DNA of 64,000 nucleotides from contig NC_066316.1 of the NCBI RefSeq assembly GCF_022539315.1, positions 33,915,245-33,979,244 of the forward strand, written 5' to 3'. Below the pieces are notes generated by a model, which did no database searches, had not been told where the DNA came from, and was given only the letters and a program-made list of their open reading frames with translations. Both the position numbers and the translations under genes were made by a program. The stretch is from Serinus canaria. Its lineage: Eukaryota; Chordata; Aves; Passeriformes; Fringillidae. This document shows positions 42,301 to 53,711 of this stretch, piece by piece (within the stretch, counting starts at the first letter, position 1; each line of letters starts with the position of its first letter).

Positions 42301-45300
42301 AGTCCTAGAGCCGAGGGATCAAGCAGCCAGCCAAGAAACACCACGGAGGAATGTGTTGAGGGAGTAGCAGTTCAGGTAGATGGCTTGGCATGTTTCCTTC
42401 TCTTGCACTGATAAATTCCAGAGGTCTGCACTTGCCAGGACTCAGTGCAGCCTTCTGCATAAGTTACAGACCGATGGGGCTCCCAGATTCACTAGACTCA
42501 CACACCAGAAACCTGCGAGCAATGCTGCAAAAAATGTAACTCTTTGAAAGCCAGTTACAGTCTGCAGCAGCAGAAAGGCTGGTATTGATATTCTCACAGT
42601 ATATCCAGAAAATCCCACCTCATCAACCTCTTGCCATGAGCATTTTAAGAAACCTTTCCAGAGTCTCCTATAAATTATTATTTTTCTGAAACAATATACC
42701 TTTCATGGAGTTGGATAGGTTTTGTCACAAAATATAAGACCCTGAGAAGTTTTCATTTTCTTTTAAAATGCTTTAGATGTTCTGCAGTAATTTGTTTAGG
42801 TCACTTTCTGGCTTTATCCTTATCTAATTTTGTGAAATGCTTTCATAAAGGAAATAATTCATTAATGGCAGTAGCCTTTAGCACAGGCCTAAATGAGGAA
42901 GGGAAGTCTGGGTTCCCTGTTGCTGGTGATGGCAGTACATAGGAAATCCTTGCCCAATCCTCCCACCCAGAACTTGGCATGAACATGGTCAGAGAGCAAA
43001 AGGTCAGAGCCCGGGGAAGCGCTATATTGAAGGTGATTACGATTTATTAGGGCTATACACTAACAAATCCTCTGCACTAATTAGGGAGGCCCACAGAGGA
43101 GGGGGTAAATTGCAGCTTAAAAGTAAGACAGGAAGGTGAACTGATAAAAAGTCTCCCTGAGCAGCAGCTTGCAGGCACTGCTGTCAACACTGCCTGTTTT
43201 CTGTCCCATGCTGAACGACCAAGTTAAAATCAATGCTGCCCATTGCGTGTCATGGTCTGAACAGAACCCTCGTTTCAGCTGTCATCTCTAGAGATTTTAT
43301 TCAACAGGAATGAACTTGAGCAATACAAAGACAAAGGAACAATAGGAACATTTCACAGAATTCTCAAAAAGTTCATCCAGAAGAAATTACAGGCTGTGCA
43401 GCTTTAAGTTACTTGTAGGTTGTCTCTGTAAAGTACTGCTACAGGGAAGGATCAAGGCTTTTCAACAGAGCAAGTTTCTCAGACTATTTCCTTTGGCATC
43501 TAAATATTCCTTTGTCTTATATTTGGAGTGACAGAACCAGGTTTTCCTACTTTCCCTGAGCCTCAAAACTCTCTGTGAGGGAAAATTGTCTTGTTTAATC
43601 TTTTCACAGTGGCTTACTTGGTATTTTGGCTTTGCTGGTTCTCTCCCGATTCTATAGTCTCCATCTGTAAAGCACACTCAGTGTAGCACTGTCTTAAATT
43701 TTGTCTGCTGTTCTTGTTACTAGGAACATCATTTCATTGATGAATGTTTATAACACAGCTTGAGGAATTTCATCCTCCCCTGGTAAACTGTGTAGGAGAT
43801 TGCCTTAATGGACAAAGAAAAATGTCTGCTGGACTTTAGCCAGAAGCTTGGACTTGCTTATAAAGAAGAAAATACAAGTATGACCTTTTGTTGCTGTGTA
43901 CAGAAGCCATATCTAAAAAAATATTCACCTATCTTCTCACAAAATAAAATTGAACCAGTGACAGATTTATGCAGTTTTCACTATTTTCTGTCAAATTGCT
44001 TAGTTGTGGCAAGTTTAATTCCACTTCTTGATCAGATATCTTACAAGGCTGTACTGCTCTAATTTCTCCAACAAATATCTCTAACTGGGAAAATAAATTA
44101 CAGATGACTGTGAATAAATGAAGACAAAGTTAAGAGAAGAAAAAATGGTCATATGCTTCATTTACAGGTGTAAGGAATTTAATTTGAAATAGCAAATCAA
44201 AAGTTAAAGCCCAGTTTTTACTTCCCTGAATAGTTTACTTGAGCAAGACTTGGGATATGAATTCAGCAAAGCCATGATGTTAGTTTGATTTATGCTTGTT
44301 TAGTTTGTTTAATCAGGGCCTGAATAAAGACTTTGGGGTTTGAGCTGTTCTGAAGGCTACGTGAGAATGGGTGTTCCTGTGCTTAAGTTAAATTTCCTGT
44401 AGAGCAGTTTCAAACCCCTGCTGAAGAGAAGCAGAATCCCTCTGTGTTGTCTGGCTAATCTGTTGTGTTGTATTTATGGTAAAGGAAATATACGTGCTAT
44501 ATTTCACTGCTTGCTGAAATAACCTGTAGATGCCTGGCAGTTTTAAAGAAGAGTTTCAAACAGGATGCAAGGATAGCTGAGCTAGCAGCCAGAATGCACT
44601 AATGCCTTTCTCAGCCTGAGAACAGTAATTTGGAACTATGAATCACTCTCTTGTTTCTCCCTCTCACTCCCTGGTGGAGGTTAAATGTCCTTAACTATAT
44701 CCCAAGGGAAAATGTTATGTGCCAGGAGTGGAGAAGCACAGTAGTCCCATGTAGCTGATGGAATGATTAAAAGTCGATGGGTCTCTTCTGCCAGTGCATC
44801 TCAGAAAAGGAAGAGAGGATGCCTTTATTTCCTTATAGTACCTTATCCCTGCTGCTTCTTCTGAGTTGGAGAAGGATGGATAGTCTTTTGGCTGTTGGCA
44901 TTGCCTGACATGCTCTGGAACAGGAGACGGACTGCTCTCTGCTTCATTGGAGCAAAGAGCCTTGGAGAACCGGAATTTGTCTCCCACATTTCTAGAAAAG
45001 ACTACCCATCCAAAGTAGCAATGTACTGAGATTCGGAACTGTAATACCTTGGAATAAACTCTGGATTTAACCCTCCGGCAGAACCTGCTCTCTTTCTCTT
45101 CACCATCGCCTGGACGTTTTCCACTAGAGGTAAACTGAGTTCTGCTTTGCATGGGCCAATTTCGAGTGCTTAATAGCAACTGCCTGCAAGCCAAAGGTGT
45201 CTCTGAGGAGAAATATCCCCAGTAGTCATGTCTAGCTCAAGAGCAATCAACAGCAATGGAACCTTGAACATACTCCCACCTCTCAGGTTCACAGGGTGTC

Positions 45301-45860
45301 TCACTTTCCCTGTTGAGCTGTCAAGAATCGCAGAAAGCATGTGAGCTGCTGATAGAGAAAGCCAAGTAAGCCTGCAGGGGAAGCAGGCAGCTTGGGATCC
45401 TGCCTGGCTCCTCTCACAGCCAATGTGCTACTCAGAAACCTGTCAATTACACTTTGGGTTATTTTTTTTCCCAGTGGAGAAATTTGTTGTCAGAAATTTC
45501 CAGCCAGTCTGCTGTGTGCTGCTACTGCTGCTCCAAATGAGGAAGCCAAAATGGCCCAGAGGGCCTCATACAGGGAAGGTGTAGGGCCTTGGGAGCCCTG
45601 GCATGACAGCAGGTCTGCAGTCCTGGCTGCCACAATCCAAGCACGAATGCACTTCCGAAATGTCAGATGTTCCCTCCAGAATTACGTATGCATATTCATT
45701 CTAGTGTGACCGCCAGAACGCTGCATATGCCTTGCCAGGGACTTCAAAGGCTTTTGTACAACACTGTAGTCCTCTGATAAAAAGTTCTGCTTCTTATTAG
45801 ACTCCTAGTCCTGGTCAATATTCTTTGAATTTGAGAGGAAAGTGAATTCTTCTGGATTTC

Positions 45861-45883
45861 TTTTTTTTTTTTTTTTTTTTTTT
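45861..45883. repeat. 23-nt T homopolymer
   Basis: An uninterrupted T run followed by GCATAAAG. Read on the minus strand it would be an A tail, but I see no retrocopied gene to its right and no target-site duplication. Confidence 0.8.
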
Positions 45884-46180
45884 GCATAAAGAAGGATATG
45901 CTTTTCTACAAATTAGACTGTTAAATAACTTGCATTTTGTTACCTTGTCTGTCTGAAATAGCCAAGCCGGACAATGATGTTTCTCTGATGTATACAAAAA
46001 TTGCAGGGTCCAAAACTCTTACCACTGAAGCTGGGCTCTTCAAATAAATTGGGACAGTGCTCCTGATGGGTAATATTGTAGAAGTGTAACTATGACTGGC
46101 TGGCTTATACAACAAATCAGTTATGTTATTTTCTTAAATAATAACGCTCCATGTACTACCTTTTCCATACATTAGAAAGT

Positions 46181-46217
46181 GAAACATGATGAAAATTATG
46201 ATGAAACATGATGAAAA
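46181..46217. repeat. 22-bp tandem duplication
   Basis: GAAACATGATGAAAA occurs at 46181 and again at 46203, joined by TTATGAT. The two copies of this 15-mer are identical. Confidence 0.8.
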
Positions 46218-47160
46218 GATCTGCTTAGTGCACTAAGTTTTTTACCTTCTCATTGTATTTAGAAGTAGATATTAGTAAATGAAGTAGGAGTTAAGTAGTA
46301 ACTTGACTGGTTAACTAAAATGCCTATAATGATGATGTTTTCTAGCTCAGTTTGAACTAATTTTTATTATGCATTACAGTTGAACAGTGATTGTGGTCTT
46401 AGAACAATCACAGATAAAGATGGCCATTGCTTCAGAGCAATTAAAGAATTTTAAAAAAGAAAAAGGAAGGAAAGATGCAGATAAGAAAAAATGCATTGAG
46501 AAATCCATGTTTGTTTATAAATACTGGCCAAGCTTGTTTGCTGCACCAGACTGCTGTTCAGTACAGCTCTAGAGGAGAAGGCAGCCAAGATAAGCAGGGA
46601 AGTCACCACAACTTCGTGATATTCTGCTCATCCTCCTGTTTTTAGTTCAAAATAGATTGCAGGACATTTTGCCAAGGTTGTAAATAAAGTCACCCTTTTC
46701 ACTACCAAAGAGATAATGAGTATCACATGGGCTGGCCTCCCATATAACGCAACCCAATACATGCCTCAAATAATTTCCATGACAAGGATGCCTTGCAAGT
46801 GGCAGAGGTCAGTATACCCTAGGCACATAAAGAGCAAGACTGAAGACTACAGCCTGAAGCAGTTGGAAAACTACTGACACTGAACTTGAAGAGTTGTTCC
46901 CTTTCCAAAGAGCCTTTCTCCCCAGAGAAGTTACAGAAAACCTATAGCTAGGTTTAGAAGTTAAGAGAAAACGCTGGTGACACATGTAAATTCAGGAGGT
47001 AGGAATCCAGGTCACGACCATCTCTGTTGCAGAAACAAGCTCTCTTGGCATTCAAAATTTTACAGAGACTTTCTCCACCTTCTTTGTTTCTACCTTTACT
47101 TTACATTTGTGGTTATTCTACTTCTGAGTATCTGTTCTACTGCTTCCATTTCTCTTTGGG

Positions 47161-47250
47161 TTGTTTTGGTTTAGTTTTTTGGTTTGTTTTTTTGGTTTTT
47201 TTTTTTTTTTTTTGGTTGGTTGGTTGGTTGATTTTTGTTTGTTTTTTCAG
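47161..47250. repeat. T-rich and GGTT simple repeat
   Basis: Runs of T broken by GG (TTTTTTTGG types) lead into four GGTT units at about 47214-47229, then TTGTTTGTTTTTTCAG. The last bases (to about 47250) also form a strong splice-acceptor-like string, but no matching donor or coding sequence follows, so I list it only as low-complexity DNA. Confidence 0.8.
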
Positions 47251-47739
47251 GCTCGAAAGACACACTACTCTGAGCTGAATTTTTCTTATTAAGGGACAAC
47301 TTACACAGAACCCACACCATGATAATGAACTGTCATTCAGATCTACACTGGAAACAAGAGCATATACTACAAATTTATGCTGCTCTTTTAACTAGTCCTG
47401 AAATCTGATAGTCTGCCTCTGGTACAGGTATAGGATACAAGGTGTTGTTTTTCCTTTCTTAATTTGTATCTCTTGCACCCTTTCTCTTACAGCAATTGCA
47501 ATTACCGATGCACTTCCATAAGATGAGCCAAAACAGTCACTTTTTTCTTTCAGCTCCTAGCCACACGCTCCTGTCTTTTTTTCTTACCACGGGCTTTTCC
47601 TTGAGCTGATTCAACCCAGCAACCTGGCAGAACAGTGACAACAAAACCGCGGTGTTCTCAGCCAAGGCAGAGAGCTGAGCTATCTATCTAATGAATGCTG
47701 GATTCAGCACAAGGAAGGATGTAAAAGTACTGCTTTGGA
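47251..47739. other. Intergenic sequence left of the CpG island
   Basis: AT-rich sequence grading into GC-rich sequence, with CpG dinucleotides appearing from about 47.56 kb. No gene or repeat recognised. Confidence 0.5.
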
Positions 47740-47959
47740 TGGCAGCAGGAACCCGTGGCACGCCGCTGCCATCCGATCTCTCCAAGTGCAGGCGCGAAGC
47801 ACCCGGAGAAGTGAGGAACACCGGGGATAGGCGTGCTTCAGAACGTTTCCTTCCTTCCTCGTATCCAGGGCCGTATCCAGGGGCGCCGCCGGCCTCTGGG
47901 AGACAGACAGGGAGCGAAGGCCAGAGAGCGACCCGCCCCTGGCGGCCGCGGCGCTCGGG

Positions 47960-47972
47960 CGCCACCCAGTGG
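47960..47972 (-). promoter_or_regulatory. CTCF-like core motif inside CpG island
   Basis: Read on the minus strand, CCACTGGGTGGCG matches CCASYAGRKGGCR at 12 of 13 positions (G for A at position 6). Of the motifs found it has the most credible context, being embedded in a CpG island. Its orientation is convergent with the site at 29811. Confidence 0.4.
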
Positions 47973-48433
47973 TGCCGCTGGGTGCGGCCGCGTCCGAGGG
48001 CGCCCGGGAGAGGCGGAGGACGGGGTGGCAATCCCTCAGGGATAGTGACCCGTGTGGCTGCCGGGCGTCTCCGGTATGTGGGGACATGCTTGGTGACGTG
48101 GTGGGCTCCGCGGCCCTCCTGCCCCAGAAGCACGCACGCCATGTATGGCGCACTGCACCTGTTGCTCCTGTCCGCTGCTGTCCCGGGGGAAACCGTCCCC
48201 TCACGGCCCCTCCGAAACCAGGCAGCGACGCTGCTTCTCACGCTCCGTTGCCAGGCTGTTGTGTAACCCGGCTCCTCTGACAGCTCGAGTCTGCAGGCTG
48301 TACCTGCCCGTGCCTAGCACGGACTGCCTTGCTTTTGTGCCAGGTGCGTGCTTTGGCACGGGTACCCCTTCTCCCGGCCTCCCCCCGCCGCCTGTGAGCC
48401 TGGCTGCCCCGCCCCGAGCTCCGGTGGCAGCAC

Positions 48434-48652
48434 CCCTCGGCAAGAGGTGGCTTTGGGGCTGGACAAACCCCAGCCCTCGGCAAGAGGCGGCTTTGGGGTT
48501 GGACAAACCCCAGCCCTCGGCAAGAGGCGGCTTTGGGGTTGGACAAACCCCAGCCCTCGGCAGGAGGCGGCTTTGGGGTTGGACAAACCCCAGCCCTCGG
48601 CAGGAGGCGGCTTTGGGGTTGGACAAACCCCAGCCCTCGGCAGGAGGCGGCT
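48434..48652. repeat. 40-bp GC-rich minisatellite, 5.3 copies
   Basis: Full copies start at 48441, 48481, 48521, 48561 and 48601, with a 12-base partial copy at 48641-48652 and seven bases of unit (CCCTCGG) before the first. Copies are nearly identical: copy 1 differs at two bases (GGTGG, GGGGCT), copies 1-3 begin CAAGAGG and copies 4-6 begin CAGGAGG, so variants are grouped along the array as expected from stepwise expansion. From copy 2 on, each full unit contains TGGGGTT and AACCCCA around GGACA, a 7-bp hairpin. As 40 is not a multiple of three, each frame reads through all three phases in turn, giving a false repeat protein in several frames. Confidence 0.95.
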
Positions 48653-48740
48653 GTTGCCGCTTTGTGGTGAGGGGACGGTGGCAAAGGGCGGGGCGGTGTC
48701 GCCGTGAGGCAGGTGCTGTCCTCAGGACGGTTTGTGGCCT

Positions 48741-51700
48741 CGGGGAAATCCTGTGGGCCACGTGTGCCTTAAACCAGCCCTGCAAAAGCTCTGCTGCTGG
48801 GAGGGAACCAGGCTGGTTATAAGGAGCCGCTTGATCCCGGCATGGCCTTGGAGGCAGCCAGGACTGGCTTTTGCCCTGAGCTCCCTAACCTGGCGTTGCT
48901 CGATGTGCACAGCCCCACCTTGCCCTCCAGGCTCCCCCTTGCAAGCCTGCAACAGCAGTTCCAAACATCACGGCCCAGAGGCGTAATTGCACCATGATAC
49001 TGATACGGTATTCTTTTCCGTAAAAATACAAAAGAATTTTTAAATGTTGTTTCTCAACATTGGTTTGCAGCCCTACACAAATGAGTAGATGGTACCCAGA
49101 GATGAAACAGATTTCCTATACTGCACATTTACAAATTCCATTTGCACCCTAATTTGGGATAACGCTGCAGTGAGTTTAAAAAAAGTACATTTTTCAGCAT
49201 TCTTTCTGTATTTTGCAATCAGGTTATGATGCAAAATAGTGCAATGGATACCTTATCTACATCATTTGATGCCTTACATGCTGTTGGCTCTTCAGAGTAA
49301 CTCTTGATTAGTATCAGATTTGTTCAGGGTGTAGTGCTAAATTTTATGCATATTTCAAACTTCTTGCTCAGTAGGAGATGTAGTTGTGTGAGAAATACAG
49401 ATCTATAGACTCCTTTAAAAGTGTTTAAAGTTTTAAAAAAAGTTTTTTAAAATACAGGAAAGTGAAAAAAAGGATTGTTTCACAACTGGAAGATAAACCA
49501 TATTTTAGTATATGTTAAATATATCATAATACTTTTGGAAATTATTTTCTTGCCCTTTGAAAGGGCAGGACTGTATTTGACTCTTCTAGATGTTTTGGTT
49601 GCTTAAGTCCTGCTTTCACAATACAAGACTGTTGAGTAAAATATAAAATATTTCTTTTCTGCAAACAGATGATCTTGAAAAGCTGCTTAGTAACTTGGAA
49701 AAGTGATTATAACAGTATGCAATAGAAGTCTGTCAAAAGTTCTATGTGCCTGTTGACATACAAATCTGTATTTCCATGTGCTTTTGCAAACTGGAAAACA
49801 AACAAACAAACCAAATAAAAACATGTTTCAGTTGTTCATACAATTTCTTCCTAGCTCTGGAATCGTACTCTGTTGTTCTCAGAAAAAAAAAATACCTCGT
49901 ATTTCAGTTTGACTATCAAAGCACATGCCAATGAACATCCAGCTAAAACAACTACTCTGGCCAAAATCTGCCTGTTTCACAGAAATACTGTAATGTTGCC
50001 CGAGATACTTTTTTATCTTTTCATTAGATATGGATTTTTGAAATTACACATTGCACAGCCATGCAGTAGCTTTATATAGTGTCTTTGAGAAGTGGCAATG
50101 GAAGAAACAGTTTCACTGTTTTCAGGAACAGCAGTACTGCTTATATTTCAGAATGTCCTGGGAGGGGTTTTGTTACTTCTGCTGAAATGCAGGAGAAAAT
50201 TGTGGACCACACTGAATAATGTTTCCCCATATAACATAATGGATTATTCACACAAACACAGTTTTTCTAAATTAGAAAGAAATGTGCAAACATTTAAAAG
50301 GCCATTATTAGTGTTGCAGTTGCTGCTGCCTTTTTTCCCACAAGATAGCAGCACTGTAACTATGAATGAGCAAAGGACTTGTGAGCCTATCTCACCAAAA
50401 TTCAGAAAGCCTACCTGCTTTATTTGCTCTTTAGGAATCTGCAGCTCAGAATCACAAGGAAAATTTCTTAAACACCAGGATGGGCTGGAGACATCAATTA
50501 AAAGAATAAAATCAACATTTACATTTTACTTTAACACCTATCTCCTTATGAAAAAGCCCATCAGGTGTCTTGAAACCATCAGCAAAACTAAAATGCTGCG
50601 TACATAAGTATATTTGTGTGAGTATGTATGTGTGGGTGCATTGCATACAGTAATAATCTTGTTACTGTATGTAGCAAAACTCTTTTAAGTGGTTAGGTGT
50701 TTGTTTATGCTTCCCCTTAAGTCACCACTTTTCCTTGTGCTTTTAGCTGCACTTACTGATTGTCGTTGTCCAAAAGTGCTGCCACGATGAAGGAGGAGCC
50801 CCTTTGCCCGCACGCAGCAATTGCCAGGGGGAGCTGAACTCCCTGCTGTATTCACTCTGCCCTGAATGGCTGTGGAACCCACATCACACTCTCCTAGTGT
50901 AAATATGTATGTAGACAGTAATGCTTTGGGTTGGGTCACGTGTGCACCTTGCAGGAAAATCTCCCAATTGTCCCAGCTTGGCAAGCTTTGCTTCACCATG
51001 TACCAGGCATGGAACACCTGGTTGCACTTTGGGAATGTCCATTGCAGAAGCTCAGCAGAGGCACTGCAGCCGCAAACGGGCACAAAACCCCTGTGATCAG
51101 GCTGGAGTTGGCAAAAGTTAACCCAGGGCACAGCACAGATGTCATGGCATCAGCACCAGCTGTTTGGCCCAGAGACCCACTCCTGTCAGACCCCACCGCT
51201 TGCTAATATACACAAAGCCTTAGTGGCCTAGATGGAAACTTGAAATCAGAAAGGAAATTTTTTTATAAGCTCAGAAGAGGTAACACAGAAGAGGGACAGA
51301 AATGATGGAAGAACAGACCACATCACGTGGATGATGATTTTTTAAATGTGAAATTGTAGAAATCCTAGAGCCATCAGGCAATATTTACTGGAGTTCAGGA
51401 AGGGGCATGGTGCCATTTGCAGGTGGAGACAGTAAAGTTCTTTAAAATACTTCAGTATGCTCTGAAATAGCATATTTATAGAGAAGCTGAAAAAAAGGAC
51501 ACTTTTCATTCAGTAAAAGAAAATACAGTGGGTGATGTGGAATACAGTATGCACACACACACATCTTTATAAAGATTTTGATTCTTTTTGAGTTTTAACT
51601 CCCAAGAAACATATACATATATACATGTAAAATATATTTTTATACGCACATATTATTTTTATTTTTATGACTGTTCATATATTTTTCCTCTTTTTATCCA

Positions 51701-53354
51701 GGCACTCCAAGGACAATTTCTCTTTGTGACGAAATTGGGCAGTGCTGTGAAATTACATCAGATGTAGCCTTGCTTATTTTTTCCTATTGTTGTCAACACA
51801 ACATATGCAAACTCTTTTGAGCTACCAACTCTCATCTCTTACATCAAGGAAACTGAATCATCTACCTTGGCCTAAAAAAAATTAACAGAGTTTGTATAAA
51901 TATATTTTGATAATGTCCTTGAGATTCCCGAAGACACAAAGAAGCAGGAACAGTACGTACATTTTTTCTTTTGCTGTTTGAAAAGCCATGCCATCAGTGA
52001 CCATTTGTACTTAGGTGAAATTGCAGCACTGGATCCTATCAACACAATAAATAAATAAACAGATGATTGTGAGTGCAACTGAACTAACAAACCAGTTTTC
52101 CTATCAGGGTATAACTTGTAGTTCCGTTCGTTCACATCTGATAAAATGTGAGCTCTGCTTTAGCCTTTCCTGTCCTTGCAAAATGCTTTTCTCCTGTGTG
52201 GACTCTCAGTTTTGCACCAAGGGATAAGCAATCTCCCCCATAGAAATTACTCTAATTCAGACATTTCTTCTTTAAAAGATCAACTAAACAAAATTTGTTA
52301 TGAGTTTCTCTGTTGAATTTGACTGAGACTGGCCAAAGATTCAAAAATACTGGGGAGGAGGGAGAGGTACAGTTACATTTGCATGCATGGAGACATAAAG
52401 GCAGAGGCAGCCTCATTTCCCCAGGGAATTGTGCTAAGCAGTATATCTTTATTTCAAGAAAACAGAAAACATCAATGTGCTATTACCCATTTCCTTTTAA
52501 TTTCAATTGATTAATTTCTCATTAGGGGCACTGGACAACTGTTCAGGCCAAAAGCAGCAGAGAATACTGAAAAGTTTGACAGTGAGTGCTTCCCTTTGAG
52601 GTAAGATATAATTTTATTTTTATAACAAAAAGAAGAAAAAAAAAATCAGAAGAATTTAACCAAACTTGACAGAACAGTGATTTCTGACTGTTCTGATATC
52701 CAGACAGGATTTCTGACAAGCTGGTTGCAAATCTGGTCAAAGGTATTTAAGCTTTCACAATGTTTGGTGACATATTAACAATATTTGACTTTACACCTAC
52801 ATGACAACTGCTGAAGTAATAAGTATGAACTGCTACTAGCTCATTAAAGGTTTCTGTGTCTGATACAAGCAATAGATAATCTCTTGGGGCTGGGGGAGGG
52901 AGGGGCATTTCAGAAAGAAAAGCATATCATGAAAGAAAATGGACAGAAGAATTACAGCTAAAGAAAATTCTGAAAATTGTAAAATACAAATGCCTTCCAT
53001 ACAGAAGTGGAACCACTAGTAGATTATGCTTACCTTGTCTGGAAACAGAATGCATCAATTACTTACTATATGTAATGGCTCTCTGATCCATTGAACACAA
53101 TCACTCAATAATGTCCTAACTTTTCCACTATGACACAAAAATGTTGTCCAAGTTCAAAATTTCACAAAAGACCAGTAAACTGCCTGTCCCAATTTTACAA
53201 AAATAGTGCAGTAAGAAGGCTGGTACCCTGTGCAGGTGTGTCAGTGTTGCAGCACTGGTGTGCTAAGTTCATTCCTGTGCATCTGCCTGGGGCTGGGGGT
53301 GGAGGAAGGCAGGATGTTTACAAGGTCTTGCCACTCCAAAGTGCTGGCCTTCTT
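48741..53354. other. Intergenic sequence, no gene seen
   Basis: Moderate GC to about 48.98 kb, then AT-rich. A 171-codon + frame at 50092-50607 starts in a fair Kozak context (GGCAATGG) but has no domain I recognise and lies in AT-rich sequence; expected chance length for a region this size is close to it. A GC-richer patch at 50.69-51.21 kb carries a 148-codon minus frame, also unrecognised; its sharp composition change suggests an old unidentified repeat. Short CA and TA tracts occur near 51.55-51.65 kb. Confidence 0.5.
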
Positions 53355-53711
53355 GAAACTACCTGGAGTGGCCTTTCAATACTTCAAAGAGTCTGCAAAA
53401 AAGAGGGAAAGTGGATTTTTACTTGGGCAAATAATGATAGGACAAGTAGGTTTAGATCAAAAGAAGAGAGATTTAGATTAGATGTTAGGAAGCAATTCTT
53501 TACTCAGAGGCTGGTGAGGCACTGGAACAGGGTGCCCGGGGAAGCTGTGGATGCTCCATCCCTGGAAGTGTTCAAGGCCATGTTGGATGCAGCCTGAGCA
53601 ACCTGTTCTAGTGAAAGGTGTCCCTGCCCATCACAGGAGAGTTGGACTTTGATGATCATGAGCATGCCTTCCAACCCAAACCACTCTATGATTCTACAAT
53701 TCTATGATCTT
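53355..53711 (+). mobile_element. CR1 LINE 3' end with ATTCTATGAT tail
   Basis: A 5'-truncated CR1. From about 53388 it runs through the GGACAAG/TTTAGATTAGATGTTAGGAAG segment, GAGGCACTGGAACAGGGTGC, the GGAAGTGTTCAAGGCC segment, and ends with ATTCTACAATTCTATGATC, the family's short direct-repeat tail. A frame over it (ending at 53597) keeps the C-terminal peptide pattern of CR1 ORF2 (RHWNRVPGEAVDAPSLEVFK), with no upstream reverse transcriptase. The repeat is better preserved than the copy at 33.9 kb. Confidence 0.93.

Larger units (their letters stand above)
34341..47160. other. AT-rich intergenic sequence, no gene seen
   Basis: No recognisable coding sequence. The longest frames are 147 codons (38393-38836 +) and 159 codons (44715-45194 -); neither shows a domain, splice context or codon pattern I can link to a family. 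Blocks at 35.55-35.64 kb and 43.01-43.11 kb look like candidate conserved non-coding DNA (see findings). A 16-bp palindrome (39364), a T23 tract (45861) and a 22-bp duplication (46181) are listed separately. Confidence 0.55.
47740..48740. promoter_or_regulatory. Isolated CpG island, possible promoter of unknown transcript
   Basis: About 1 kb of GC- and CpG-rich sequence lies in an otherwise AT-rich region, about 8 kb left of the RMDN2 CpG island. In birds such islands usually mark promoters. It includes a CTCF-like site (47960) and a 40-bp minisatellite (48434-48652). Overlapping open frames of 166-225 codons exist on both strands here, which is what stop-poor GC-rich DNA gives; none has a recognisable domain, so I do not call a protein. 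A CAG followed by GTGCGT near 48341-48349 could serve as a donor for a + strand first exon. Possibilities are a long non-coding RNA promoter, an alternative RMDN2 first exon, or an enhancer-type orphan island. Confidence 0.6.

Noticed and set aside
44715..45194. 159-codon minus frame
   Set aside because: No family resemblance and no promoter, exon or repeat context; kept only as an unexplained frame.
47684..48266. Overlapping 185-, 191- and 166-codon frames on both strands
   Set aside because: High GC lowers stop-codon frequency in every frame; the translations are Arg/Pro/Gly-rich without any known motif.
48434..48652. Regular repeat array considered as CRISPR-like
   Set aside because: Units are contiguous 40-bp copies without unique spacers, in a vertebrate nuclear context.
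48145..48822. 225-codon + frame (and 194-codon minus frame) with an apparent repeat protein
   Set aside because: The repetitive peptide is produced by the 40-bp minisatellite rotating through frames; similar frames exist on both strands and no domain or start context supports a protein.
50092..50607. 171-codon + frame with fair Kozak context
   Set aside because: No recognised domain, AT-rich composition like the surroundings, no splice or promoter context; its length is within reach of chance for 64 kb in six frames.
53130..53597. 155-codon + frame as a possible gene
   Set aside because: Its second half is the CR1 ORF2 C-terminal remnant and its first half is unrelated flank, so it is a chance join to a LINE fragment.
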